From: Varroa destructor
Taxonomy: Eukaryota; Arthropoda; Arachnida; Mesostigmata; Varroidae
Length of the DNA: 64,000 nucleotides
NCBI RefSeq assembly: GCF_002443255.2
Contig: NW_019211454.1
Coordinates: 65,650,179-65,714,178 of the forward strand
Direction of reading: 5' to 3'
The position numbers and the translations under genes are program-made. This document shows positions 12,901-23,693 of this stretch, one piece after another. Every line of letters begins with the position of its first letter. Position 1 is the first letter of the stretch. The notes under the pieces are model-generated. The model ran no database searches, was not told where the DNA came from, and was given only the letters and a program-made list of their open reading frames with translations.

Positions 12901-15900
12901 TTTGTTTTTGGGCAAATAGGGCAATAACAACATCTGACGGGTCCATGTATTTGTGGGCAGACACCCCAATGACCTCGTGCGGGAGATGGCCCGTCACCAC
13001 ACCAATACGATGGTCTGCGTAGATGATTGTACCATCCAACTTATGACGTGTCACGTACTCGTCCTATATTGTCAAAAAGCCGTTAACGATAGAATAGATC
13101 AGCGCGTAATTCTACGTATGCCTTGTTTTAAGCGATTCTTATTTGTCCCGATTTTTCGCGAATCGTGTGGTAGAGGGAAACAACGACGTTTTCATCGGGC
13201 AACATCGGTGTAAATCTGAAGCTTGTCCATAAACTCCATGCGAACGCTAACGGAAACACTCGCCGCCATACAGGCTAACTGTTGGAAGCTTATTATCGGT
13301 CAACAACGATCACTATAACAGCGACACTGGCAGCCGTCGATACAACCGTTAAAGCTGCGCCCCCAGTGGTGAAACGATAACCGGAACAACTCAGAGCTGA
13401 TTCGGGTTAAAAAAAATTGCCCTTAAATGTTAAAAATGATCTATTGAACGATGGTGTAAAAAGGTGACTCTCAAAACAAGGTTGGGTGCATGCTCAATAT
13501 ATGACTTTTATTATGCGCCGGAATTCATTATTGAGTTCCACGAAATCACGAAAGTGAGCTTCAGGCACTGCTAAAACATACACTCATTTTGTAACGTAGC
13601 ACCGAATGGCGCCGCCTGCTCCTAAAGTAGTTCCTGAGCGCAAAATACTCTCCGAAAACTGGCTCGACATAAAGTTTGTGTTATTAGCGAAGGCCGTAAC
13701 GGCTCCACAGGTTTATTTTCTACCGCGATTGGCCACCGATATAAATCGTCAGGCGACCTGTTTTTAATGGTAACCGTGCAGGGCAACTTAATGCAGTACA
13801 TATGGCTATACGTCAGCGTACGTAACGCATAAATATAAGGTAAGAAAACAAAACAAGCTGACATCAAGTACACATAATGAGCAAGAATGAGAATGCCGTT
13901 TATGGTGAGTGTCGGTAGTATCTCATCGAAAACATATGCAGTTCTAGAGTGATGGCACTAGTAATGTTGGCCTGCCTAAATAGTCACCGCCTTTCCTTCT
14001 AAAGGTCTTACATGAATCAGGGTGTAGGGTTCGTAGGACGTATGTATGCCTCTTTTTTGACTCAACTCAAAGCAAACATTTTGTTCATGGCACAGCCAAG
14101 TAGGGCAAGCCACGGCGCCCTATATATATATATATATATATAGGCAAGTACCTAATATTAGGTGACGCCCTATAACAAACGCAATCGCAGGGGCTTGACG
14201 GAAGAATGTATGAACAAGTCAAATAAACAACAATTAAGGAGTAAGTAGATAAGCTTTTTAAGATGATTATTTAGGCTCTGGTGCGATAACTGGTAATGAA
14301 GATCAGGGGGGTGAGGAGAGTGATCGATGTTCAGGAACATATGGGGTCCACTGAGTGACCACTCAGTAAGGATTTATCCAGAAGCCCCAAGCGGACTAAC
14401 TGGTAAGGGGCAAAGCGTAGTTTATGGATCTGTAAAATATCAGCAAGTGTGTGGAGTAAAGGGTAAGATAAGGATGTGGAGACTTATGAAATTCCGGAGA
14501 TGGCATCGCGTATGACTTGTATTTGTTGCCTTTTTTCGCACCTATAACTCGTCCTTCAGATGACCAAGCAGTAGGAAGTAGGACAGGTAGAGATTACCAA
14601 GATTCGTAAACTAAAAAAAGAAGTTGTTATATAACAAAGGAAGCAAAAGAAAAGCGGTATCATTAAACCGATTCTACTAAGGGGTAATCTGTGTTATGAC
14701 AGCCACCTATTGGATGACATCAGTCATGAGCAATTGCCGCTGGGATTGACTGGCATAAGGAAGGACTCGCAACAGTACGATCACCATAATTGCGGATAGC
14801 ACAGGATCGACGGCAGAAATCTTTCACGTATTCATTTGTCTACTACTGGGGCCCGAAGAGTAGGATAAAATAGTACAAAGGCATGATATGTAAATACCAG
14901 TTGCCAAGGGCATTATGATCGCACGCTCGCCAGACGAACGATCAGGTGTATAGAGACAAAATATTGGCCAAATCAGCGATGCTCCTTAACAAAGCAGGAA
15001 AAGCAAGTTTTTCAGTCTCTTCAAGGTTAGAAGGGTGGGCAAAACAGCGTTACGAAGATTGCTATAGAGGTAAAGATTCGGCGTCGGCTAACCTTCTCTC
15101 CTCAAACAATTGCATCATAATAATACAAGGAAAATCGTTTCTGAAACAGGGAAATCATTCAAAAGCTGTCCAGTTTCCCGTACGATATTTGAAGTTAACA
15201 AAAAACGAACGATTAATTACGTAGATAGACTCACATCAATAGTGTAACAGCAGCCATGGCAGACGGTAGTGGTGAAAATTTTACTTTATGGAACAAGATG
15301 ACAGAAACTGTATATAAAGACACAGAATACCCGATCGATGAAAATTATCCAGATTTAATATCACTATTGTTATTATGTGTTGTAACAAGAATAGGCAGGA
15401 AGATGGAACGAAGGATGAAAAGCATTATTTTCTTCAATTCAACTACCTGAGAGGGAAATTTTTATTAAGAAACGGGCAAATTATGCTTGAATCGCTTAGT
15501 CAATAACCACATAACTATAATAATTAGCCAGTTGTTAATTTGATTGTAAATGTTAAGAAATGACACAGAAAACAAACATTTGAAACGAAAATCTGCCACG
15601 CATATAATGCTCAAATGGTATTAAACTAGCCGGGTTCAGTCGTAGCAGGAAATCAAGCTAAGTGCCTTAGTAGACTTCACATACTGTTATTATATATGTG
15701 AAGACTCTTTAGCTCACAGCCAAAATGGCGATGTTCGATAACGATACCAGGAAGAGGTGAGCACAGTTTTGCGGTGTTTCTTTTGAACGAAACTTCACGA
15801 GATGCCTTCGCCTTATAATTTCATACAGTACTGGATTTCATTATTCAACGGTGCTTAATTAAAAGTTGATGGCTGAAAGGAGTCTTACTTTCATTCAAGC

Positions 15901-18900
15901 AAATAAAAACCTTTGCTGTTTATTTTCCGTCCCGTCAATGACCTACTGGCATAGTATAGCGACGACTCAAAATTAATCTAACCCTAACATCATCTCAACA
16001 ACGTTTCAAATTTTACGTCAAGTACTCAATGGCATTTGAGTACTTGACGTAAAAGCTCTCAAAACGATTCGAACCTAGGCCACTACGTAATTACTGCGAG
16101 TAACGGCCAAACATGTTACAGTAACACAGTATCTTGACAACTGGAGAAGACGTTACGATTTACTGTCTATGAGTTCAGTGGGTACGTGCGATATATGTAA
16201 TAAAATAGTAAATAAGCGCACAACTGTCAGGTCTGTAGAGTTTACTTTCAGTCAGGGACAGGACAGAGTGGAAGATCTTCAGTCAACGTTAATTGTTACG
16301 TATTTCGCAACGCTATTTCGTATATCGTGAGACGCTCCTGCGGTGCATTAGAAGGTCGGGCATTTTTCCTACAGTTTAAATGAATTTCACCTTCTAGTTA
16401 CCTGATTAATTGAATCTCAGCGGTAAAACTTTAACCAGTTATAAAATAGTCCCTGATAACCTACTCGGTTAGCGTCGGTGAGTGAAAGCTCTTTGTAGGG
16501 TGAAGCGTTCAAAATGCGAACGAAAGTCTTGAGTAAAAATCTCGCAGGGCTGAAATTATGAGCCAGAGCTGTACTGTGAGCGCTTCCCATACCGCTATTC
16601 TCTTCGAACCTAGCTGGACCTGCGATACGTCCAATCGCATAGATTGCCTGTGCGAAAAAATAATAGGATTTTACACATCGGGGTAACGCGTTTGTGGTGC
16701 AAAAAATAAATGTATATTTATAGAAACAGATAAATGACCAATATTGAAGTTATCACAGACAAACGCAGCCTACGAGAAGGTTCTAGATTTGACGATAGAT
16801 TATGGGCTCTTTTTTTTTTTTTTATTTCCTAAATATAGAAAACATTGTTCGATCAATTTTCAGAGGCGATGTCCATTGAAACTGTAGCTGCATCATAGCA
16901 ATACATGTGCATTTATTTGTGATCAGCAACCCAAATCAGTTACTGTCTACGAGTACAAAGTACGTCACCAACCTGATACGTGATGACTTCAGATCGTGGT
17001 TGAGTTTTTTCACGTATTCGGCAAAAAAACGAGACGTCGTCGCACACCAGTTGGTCGCCGATCAGTCGATACTGTTCTTTTGCTAAAAATAGTGATTGTA
17101 GTTTCATATGGACATTGTTTACGTCCGCTGCATGCATGAAAGTGAATAATGAGTGGCCGATCATCTCGATCTGCATCAAACAAATATTTAAGCAGACATT
17201 ATTTAAATTAATGTTAGAAAATCCACAAAGCTTTGCCATTTAATCGGGCGGCAGCAGCAGCAGCAGCAGCAGTCCGCTATCGAGTTTGCTGCCTTTCAAA
17301 CGACTAGGCACAACGTTTGATTAGGGTAGGAATAGGACGCTCGATGCAAGCATGTCGCGTATCGCTCGTTGTCTACCTAGTTAGCTGAATGACGTTTCGC
17401 AGAACAAGATAATTTCTTTTTCCTACTTTTAAACCTATTAAAAATCTCTGATATATGTAGATAAGATTTCTCTCGCAAACTGGGTTTATTCGCCACGCGT
17501 GGCTTCCAGTATTTGACAATCTATTCCATGAGAAAGAAGTTGTTTCGTACGTATCCGTCAAGTGTTGTCCATACGTCGGCGAAATCTTAGAAACGTCCTT
17601 ACTATTGGCACGTCCTCTAGTTGACTCACATGTTGATGGCCGAGAAAACCTTCCACCGTTGGCGATACGTAGATGATCTTGCCATGCATATTAGTCACAA
17701 GAACGAAGCCTTCAAGAGCATCGATCAGCTCCCGTAGATGGTTATGATTGACATAGGCGGGTCGCCAACGTCTCCTTCGTCGGATAGGTCCAGCACTCTG
17801 GTTGTCCTGAATCACGCCGGGAAAATCCAACCTACTCACCAGCTGGGTCTGATGGAACCGAAGATGGCCTGCGCTAAGCCTGTTCAGCATATGACAAGCA
17901 GATCGATCGTACTGTGAACAGAGATCTATTTTCATTCAATGCTAAGTGCCTTTATTTAGATAATTTCAAAATGGCACAGTGATTAACTGTATGAAATATC
18001 ATCTGAACGAGTTCCGACTAGTATCTAAGGTGATATAGGCACTCTACTTTTTTTTTTTTTTTTTTTTTTTTTTTATTTTCATTTTACTCCCTTAGCCAGT
18101 AGGCGTTTGAACAGCCAGATCTGACAAAATCATTTCTAGTCACTGCTATTAAAAATGTTATTACTGCATATATTCTGCCTTTCCAATTGGCGTTATTTCC
18201 GTCAAAATGGATGCCAATAAGTTTATTAAAAAAAAAAACGGTCAAAAACGCTAGTAATATAAATAAGCACTCTAATTAATAATATAGTAAGTACAGTTAA
18301 AGCACGACCCATTTAGAAGAAACTGGTCCTAACGATAAGGCTGGATCGAGAACATAGATTTTACTTATTTGAATTAGACGACATTTTTCCTTCTGCTATT
18401 TATACATCCACTAATATAAGATGTCGTTTTATACATACCAATGGCATTTACGAATTTTTTTGCACTGAGTAAATTAACTAGGAAGGAAGGATGGACAGTT
18501 ATTGCGGGACGTAGCCCGCGTACGTAAAATAGAAGGTAATCTAAGCGGCCCTGACCCGATGGTGACCTTTCAAAACATGTGAGTTGGACAACGCAACCAT
18601 CTGGCGGATACTTGTATAGGTAAAGGTAATAGTGGTATTCTATTATGATTTTTTTCTTCAACACTAAAAACTGATGTAATACGGAATCAGCTTCGGCATA
18701 TGAAAGAGACGGACTACCCTCAACTATTTCCTAGATCACTCGAACAGATAAGCTAAATTAGTCCTAAGTCGCTCGCCTGAATGCGCCTGGCCGCGTACTT
18801 CGCATGCACTAATTTAGAAGATGCGTGACGAGCTGCCGCGCTTGATTCGGTTCGCACACAGGATCACCATAGACATACAAAGTCTACCCATTTTTACAAT

Positions 18901-21900
18901 AAACACCGAAGTTCCAAAAACTAACTGCGCGTACCGTACAATAACCAATGCTACCTTGTTATCCCTGCTTAGTCACTTTAGGCCCGATTCATTTAGAGCC
19001 GACTTCTCAACCCTTGTCCAATACTGTCCTATCGTCTTGTTATACCGGTCCCACTATTTAGTTACAGTGTTTCTTCTTACTCTACGCCCTTTCTCCAGCT
19101 GTCGGAGTTCTCATTACGGTTTATCAGCTTGCTCTAGTTAAATCCACTGAATGTTCGAGTCACTCTTTTACTTTGTTGCATTAGTCTATTTTATCAATTG
19201 TTATCCCTTTGATTATTATTTCACTACCACGTCCACGTCATCCTGTGAAGCTGTAGCAGGTGTCACGTACATCTGCGCCAATTGCCCCGTGCTTCCGGTC
19301 CAACTCAGCCGTCACTACTTAAGTTACTACCGTTGTTGCACCGCTTTGAGGTGAAATAACTTAAAAATTCTTTGGATATATGAGGCCAATCGTAAGATCA
19401 AGCAGTAAGCAATACGAAAACACTGCCAAAAAAAAGAAAAGTCTTAATTGTTTTTCGAGTCAATTATATCCAACATCATACTTCACTCTACTGAAGAAAA
19501 TGAAAAAAATCAATATGTGCGAAGATCTGGCTATTTCTAAAAAGTTAAGCTCGATTTGAAGGTAAGCTCGAAATAAGTTAACGTTTGTAAAATTTTTGGT
19601 ACAAATTATTGTTCGCAGATATGATTTTTATCATAGGATATTTTTTGTGAGGGCACAAAATCGCAGATAATCATAAGGGCCATGATAAAAATTGCCCGAG
19701 ATGATCGATACACGTATACGTACTTTACCGACCCACTACAACTGGTTGTTTTGTGTTCGTATAGAAGAAGAACACTTCGTAGTGGGTTCAGGCCCATATT
19801 TAGACATCGTTTAACTGTAAAAAATTTAATGATTTTCCGCGGTCTAGTATTCAATCTAATCAAGTTGTCAACTAATAAACTATATAACTTACCTAAGTAT
19901 GGACGTTTTGTCTAGCCGTTTGCTTGACATTCCAACCATTGGGACCATGGTGGCCAGCTCCGAAATAGACGAGTTCAATTTGTCCCGCCGTTGTTTTTCA
20001 GCGATATTGCGCTGGATTCGTTGATTGTTACCAGCTAACGTGGCAGAATGATGACCACTTCCATGGGGGCCATGGTGACCCCCGTGGTGACTTGTGTGGT
20101 GGCCAGACCCCGATGGGCCGGCACTCGCGGCCAGTGACACCATTCCCGTAGAGACGACTCCCTTTGAAACAGCTAATGAAAAATAAAAAAAAAAAATAGA
20201 AGAATAAGTATGAGAATATAAGGAATCTAGTCTAACATCGTTTATCGCCGCTATCTTGTATCATAGCAGCTTTCAAAAGGCCTAAGAAAGACAATGTTGG
20301 CTCTCTCCCATTGAATAGTCTCCGTGCTTTTCTGGATAAGGGGTCACATTTAGGCGTATCTAGCCTCGTAATTTGTCCTTCGAGCTATCAAACATCTTAA
20401 TTTTTTTTATATGCAATCATTATAGACAAAGCATTACTAGTAACACTGAACGCGGTCTGTGCACGGAAAAGCTGTTATTCGGTATCGAAAGTGCCCCTTT
20501 TGAGCTGCTTATGCAGTGCACCGAACTGTTCCGTCATGCATAATATGGATAGTAAAATTGGTTTACCCGATGACCCGACCGCCCAATTGACCGGTCCCAA
20601 AAAGGCCGCAATCAAATTGGTGTTGTAAGTCCGCGCTAAGCTCCCATTAGCAGTGGCTTTCCACTATACGGCACAATGTTGATACTGTCATGACCGTCCC
20701 ATGTCGATGTTTGTAGCACATAGTAGAGTGTTAGCTTGAATAGTTCGAAGAACGAATAGGCATGCTGCCGAAATCACGTAAATCATTACACAGTTACTTA
20801 TACACCTATAGCCTATTCTTCGTTGAAATTTGGAAGAGATAGGGTGGTCGAATTTAAATATGCCCCGTCTTCGTTTTCTTGTGGACAGTACTTAAAGCAA
20901 CTACCTTTCTTTACTCACTAACAACCTTGAATTTAGAATTGACAGATACACAACATGACAACACAAGCAGCAATTAATTTGTTTCCAGCTAAAATCAGTT
21001 TTCGGTGCCGGTAAGTCTAATTTCTCATACAAACAACAGTAATTCTGCCGTAAGCTACGGGCCAGACGAGGATCGAATGGCTCCTTTACATACATCGTAT
21101 ACATTTATAGTACAATACATTAGCCTTTGTATAAAGTCCAGCCCCTAGCAAACGTGATAAGCAATTTTCCAGGTTACAAAAGGTATTATAAGGGAGTTGC
21201 GTATGAGAAAGGCAAGAGTACAAACCTATAAAAAAACAAACGTTAATCAGTATATACACATAATTAGGTCCCTTTCTAGCGGGTTGCCCTTTCCATAAGT
21301 GGTTCCATAAAAGTTTGCGTAGCAATACAATGATCGCACGCAGTATTGAACAGGATACAATGTACAACAGCAACGACGATGCTATTGTTAGCCTCCAATG
21401 ATGCTCAAGTGCGTTAGACGCTTTAGAGTAAATGCATTTATATTAGTCCTATGTATTCTGCTTATGATAAAAAATGTTTTTCTTTTTTCCGACAATCTGA
21501 CCAAGCTGAAATTAGCTGATCATTATCTGAGATGATCCATATCATAAAATGATGCACTTAGTTGTTCAGGCGGTCTTCAAAAAGGGGCGATGATTTCTAG
21601 ATCCAAAGTTTTGTCAACGAACGTTTCTATCAAATAATCATACACTGATCGATGGCTAGCCATGGCTCGATTACTCGGGGGTAAGTGGAATTTTCCAAAA
21701 AGAATACTGATTAGCAATAGAGGTACTTGATCGTTGGGGTAATATAGTCGATATTATTGCTACCAACTATTTCGGACACGATGAAACATAGGCTTGTATC
21801 AAATAGTTCATCTCCACACTACCCTAGATTGAAGGCTGTATCATTCGCTCGCGAATGCTAATCTCTTTCTGGAAGCAACGAAAGTAGACCTACTCCGACT

Positions 21901-23693
21901 CATGAGAGCAAAATGGTCCTTGATTAACAACATTACGGTCTAGCGGACGACGGAATTTGTTATAACTAATGGTATATGCAACTAGTCCAATTTAGAATTG
22001 TTACCGACCGCAAAGCGACCGGCATTTTCAAATAACTCAGGAAGTGATATAATCGAGGACGTTCAACAAGCAGTCGAGTTTGTTCTATACTAGAGGCCTG
22101 TTAAAAACACGACACAGAATATAGCGTAGTCGCTAAACCTGTATTGTTTCGCGGGAAACAAGCAGCGCTTAGTCCGTGAAACGATTCGTACCGAGGAAAA
22201 GGCTTTAATAAGCGTGTACTCATTATGATCTCCCGATGAATAGGGTACAGCGAAGGACCTGCTTTCGCCACCGTTTAATAACCTTATAATGAGAAAGGCC
22301 TGTTCTTATGTATGTTTGATATTTGCCACATGCGATTGGCATCATTATCACAAGTAGAGAAAATCATTCTGAGCCAAGCTTGTAGTAAGTGCTTCAGTTC
22401 ACCCGATCGCTTGATCGTCGTAATGGCGCACTAACGGAACTGTGTACTACACCTTTCGAGTCCAATGACTCCAACGACCACCCCTACACTCTACCAAGAC
22501 GAACGGAACACTCGTGTCTTTCGTTCTAAGAGACATTGACTATATGAGACAGTGCCGCTATGGGAATCGGAACAGAGTTGTGCGCACCGTAACAAGGCAG
22601 GGGACAGGAACAGATACAATCAGGTCAGATAAACAAGGATTGCAACAGTAAACCGCTCCTGAAATCACGTTGAAACCCCTCAGCCGCTACCCATCGTCGC
22701 CCTTATAGGCTTCACAAATAATGAGAACTTACCTTTTTTCAGCCTTCCCGTTAACTTCTTTCTCAACTACTCTTCTGTCACTTTTTACTACGTTGCGTCT
22801 TTGGCTCCCTACTCTCATCTCCTACTTGAAGGTATTCATTTTTCACGATAACGAACGAGTGGTAGCTAGTAACTGATATAGAAATCTCCGTTTTACTCTT
22901 AATTTACTCCCTTGTTCTTTCATAGTCTTCTGTGCGTGGTTGGATCTATATAACTTTTCTATGTCAAACGCGTAAAAGAACATGGAGGGAAAACTGTGTC
23001 TCAACCTAGAAGGGTATCTGACATACGTCATGTGTGTATATGGCTTGTACCTTGACTAGAAAATGGAAGGCAGACGTCTCCTAGTGTTGACGCTATCTGC
23101 AACGCAATTTGCAACTGCTGCTGACGTTGGTAGGACGTACGCCGAGGCTGCGAAGATGGTGATGACGATGATAACTGAGCGCTCCGGGACTGAATATGAA
23201 GTTCACTCCCCACATTGCTTGCCTGTGTTACTCCCGGACTCGAGTGCTGTTGTGTCTCGCTGGTCGATGCTGTCGTGGATGACGAGGTTGCCGAGGAGGT
23301 CAGTAATGAAGATGACGATGAAAGTGACGCGTCTAAATCTGGTACGGCGTGGCCGTTCCGGGACATACTATGGGACGCGACCGTCTGGTCGACCGCAGTC
23401 GTCAGCGGACTCTCACACACCAAATCGCTGAAGGATTCCTGTTTAATATGTGGCAACTGCACGTTAGTTGTTGGCTGTAAACGATGTTGCGTAGAGAGCA
23501 TTGCCCCGTGTGCATTTTTATGAAAAGCCACGTCGCCATCGCGGAACGCCAACGTGTTTAGCGTAAAGCTTCGTGACGCCGGGGCTGTTGCTGAATAATC
23601 AAAAAAGCCATCCGCCAAGCGGACACCTGCGATGGGGACAAGCCCTGCCTCACCGCCCAAATCTGCAAACGAAATTGATGCGATAGAATTCAT
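9818..23693 (-). CDS. Met: Methoprene-tolerant-like bHLH-PAS receptor, whole gene (11 coding exons)
   Basis: Join of 23693-23051, 20172-19893, 17879-17630, 17170-16973, 16647-16465, 13063-12901, 12172-12057, 11862-11658, 11532-11265, 11039-10813 and 9948-9818, giving 2664 nt and 887 residues plus TAA. Every junction is GT..AG and phases agree throughout. Domains: bHLH about 264-322, PAS-A about 355-457, inter-PAS linker 458-518, PAS-B about 519-625, low-complexity tail to 887. Family call rests on the basic/helix-1 motif AEKQRRDKLN, then ELATMVP and LDKTSILR, which fit Met/Gce rather than Clock, Cycle or Tango, and on PAS-B motifs DEYVTRH and FVCVNTLM. Met proteins bind juvenile hormone (in crustaceans methyl farnesoate is the proposed ligand) in PAS-B, pair with Taiman/SRC and activate E-box-like elements in the nucleus. 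Start codon is the least certain point; an upstream coding exon is possible. Confidence 0.93.
10813..11039 (-). CDS. Met: Met exon 10 (Gln/Ser-rich tail)
   Basis: Excellent acceptor, ccttttttttcgcgcag|, phase 2. Encodes residues 769-844 with Pro/Ser/Thr in the first half and QSNQQHLQQLQ near the end, then a short basic segment. The donor CAAC|GTAAGA (phase 1) precedes an in-frame TAG at 10798-10796, so a shorter C-terminus by intron retention is conceivable. No homology beyond general similarity to low-complexity Met tails. Confidence 0.82.
11265..11532 (-). CDS. Met: Met exon 9 (acidic C-terminal region)
   Basis: The acceptor gctaatgacag| lies about 30 nt below a perfect TACTAAC branch-point motif. 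Encodes residues 680-768, including FVKLKTEYDSEDLEEI. LKTE (709-712) fits the sumoylation consensus and the acidic cluster after it resembles an activation region. A Ser-rich stretch follows. The donor AGCAG|GTACAA is phase 2, as the next exon requires; CTC|GTAAGC just before it is a better-looking donor but wrong in phase. Confidence 0.85.
11658..11862 (-). CDS. Met: Met exon 8 (end of PAS-B)
   Basis: Acceptor ggtttcag|, phase 0. Starts VDHFVCVNTLMSKEEGERER, the last PAS-B strand of Met; the Cys (residue 617) aligns with the pocket Cys347 of Tribolium Met (from memory). The remainder (residues about 640-679) is charged and not recognisable. I place the donor at CATG|GTACGT (phase 1) because it matches the phase of exon 9. 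An alternative at TCA|GTGACC (11764) is phase 0 and would break frame with exon 9. Confidence 0.88.
12057..12172 (-). CDS. Met: Met exon 7 (PAS-B core)
   Basis: 116 nt from acceptor gttttcag| to donor CAG|GTAGGT (phase 1 to 0). The first two bases complete an ATG codon, so exon 6 ...AQKQ continues into M, as in the Met motif 'alrQM'. It then encodes VVYRLRTRGDDYIYLRTSGY, the 'sCYRLlsr.GqfiYLrT.GyLe' strand pair of PAS-B. This exon is too short to appear as an obvious ORF. Confidence 0.94.
12901..13063 (-). CDS. Met: Met exon 6 (first half of PAS-B, ligand pocket)
   Basis: 163 nt from acceptor caatatag| to the perfect donor A|GTAAGT (phase 0 to 1), residues 519-572. Begins DEYVTRHKLDGTIIYADHR, near-identical in pattern to insect Met PAS-B. 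From memory of Tribolium Met mutagenesis, the Tyr and Thr of EYVT correspond to ligand-pocket residues Tyr252 and Thr254; here they are Tyr521 and Thr523. The acceptor has a short pyrimidine tract, but in-frame homology starts right at it. Confidence 0.94.
14121..14142. repeat. (TA)n microsatellite with adjacent palindrome
   Basis: 22-nt TA run flanked by GCCC and GGC. A perfect 14-nt palindrome, acctaatattaggt, lies just after it (14150-14163). Confidence 0.85.
16011..16054. repeat. Perfect hairpin, 19-bp arms, 6-nt loop
   Basis: Arms 16011-16029 (ttttacgtcaagtactcaa) and 16036-16054 are exact reverse complements around tggcat. It lies inside Met intron 5, about 410 nt after the exon 5 donor, so it would form a hairpin in the pre-mRNA. 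I found no flanking duplication. Confidence 0.95.
16465..16647 (-). CDS. Met: Met exon 5 (inter-PAS linker)
   Basis: Has no ATG and is found by splice signals: acceptor ttattttttcgcacag| and donor CGA|GTAGGT, phase 0 at both ends, 61 codons (residues 458-518). The first half is a variable Gly/Ser/Ala-rich linker. The second half, LLKTFVRILNASPYKELSLT, matches the Met segment 'lvaFvRl.r.rpi.ElSl' that leads directly into PAS-B. It joins in frame to DEYVTRH of exon 6. The match in both phase and homology makes this secure. Confidence 0.93.
16973..17170 (-). CDS. Met: Met exon 4 (PAS-A continuation)
   Basis: 198 nt, phase 0 at both ends (gatgcag| to CAG|GTTGGT), encoding residues 392-457. Read on from exon 3 it gives GHQHIEMIGHSLFTFMHAAD, the PAS-A segment that in Met reads 'LGHs..dllGqsly...HPdD'. 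Towards the end, FFCRIREK matches the PAS core strand usually written F.CRm.e. The neighbouring intron carries a short CTG repeat about 80 nt upstream of the acceptor. Confidence 0.95.
17252..17272 (+). repeat. (CAG)7 trinucleotide repeat in Met intron 3
   Basis: Seven uninterrupted CAG units on the plus strand, read as CTG in the Met transcript, about 80 nt upstream of the exon 4 acceptor. Intronic, so not translated. Confidence 0.9.
17630..17879 (-). CDS. Met: Met exon 3 (end of helix 2, basic linker, start of PAS-A)
   Basis: Completes the split Arg codon and continues helix 2 (LSAGHLRFHQTQL, residues 309-321), which closely resembles the Met/Gce helix 2. A linker with five consecutive Arg (341-345) follows and may serve as a nuclear localisation signal. 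PAS-A then starts with LIDALEGFVLV and GKIIYVSP. The donor CAT|GTGAGT is perfect and in phase 0. The acceptor, ctgaacag, has a weak pyrimidine tract, but it is the only one nearby that keeps frame; a stronger-looking acceptor upstream (ttcacag at about 17911) runs into a stop. Confidence 0.92.
17880..19892 (-). other. Met intron 2 with 27-nt poly-T tract
   Basis: 2.0 kb, GTAAGT to ctgaacag. On the plus strand a run of 27 T occupies 18048-18074. This could be the tail of a retroposed element or a simple slippage tract; I see no element attached to it. Other ORFs in the intron look random. Confidence 0.75.
19893..20172 (-). CDS. Met: Met exon 2 (His-rich linker and bHLH)
   Basis: The acceptor follows a long T tract ending ttttcattag. 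The exon encodes the rest of residue 215 to 307 and ends at the perfect donor AG|GTAAGT (phase 2). A His-rich stretch (residues 238-256, nine His among Gly/Ser) precedes the basic region. In the basic region Glu273, Arg276 and Arg277 sit where bHLH proteins contact E-box DNA. Helix 1 and the loop follow, with LDKTSILR starting helix 2. An internal ATG at 20143 could start a shorter isoform that keeps the whole DNA-binding domain. Confidence 0.95.
20173..23050 (-). other. Met intron 1
   Basis: 2.9 kb between the N-terminal exon (donor GTACAA) and the bHLH exon (acceptor tttcattag). I see no repeats of note and no other coding segment. The length would allow intronic enhancers. Confidence 0.8.
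23051..23693 (-). CDS. Met: Met exon 1 (N-terminal, Ser/Thr-rich; 5' end uncertain)
   Basis: Encodes residues 1-214 if the ATG at 23693-23691 is the start. It ends at CAAG|GTACAA with one base of a split codon (phase 1), matching the phase of the next exon. The region is low complexity: a Ser/Thr tract (about residues 125-150) and a Gln-rich end. IKQE (residues 83-86) fits the sumoylation consensus. No conserved domain is visible, as expected for the divergent Met N-terminus. Alternatively the exon begins at 23662 after the acceptor tttcgtttgcag, in phase 1, with the initiator in an upstream exon I could not find. Confidence 0.75.

Larger units (their letters stand above)
13064..16464 (-). 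other. Met intron 5
   Basis: The largest intron (3.4 kb), separating the inter-PAS linker exon from PAS-B. It holds a 22-nt TA run at 14121-14142, a 14-nt palindrome at 14150-14163 and the 19-bp-arm hairpin at 16011-16054. I see no coding sequence. Confidence 0.8.

Noticed and set aside
13622..13873. Minus-strand ORF within Met intron 5, considered as an extra exon
   Set aside because: Exons 5 and 6 already join in phase with the expected homology, and the ORF has no Met-like sequence.
16060..16085. gattcgaacctaggcc, resembling a reversed tRNA T-loop
   Set aside because: No acceptor stem, anticodon arm or A box could be fitted around it.
23063..23523. Two plus-strand ORFs of over 100 codons
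   Set aside because: Antisense shadows of Met exon 1, which has splice-phase support on the minus strand.
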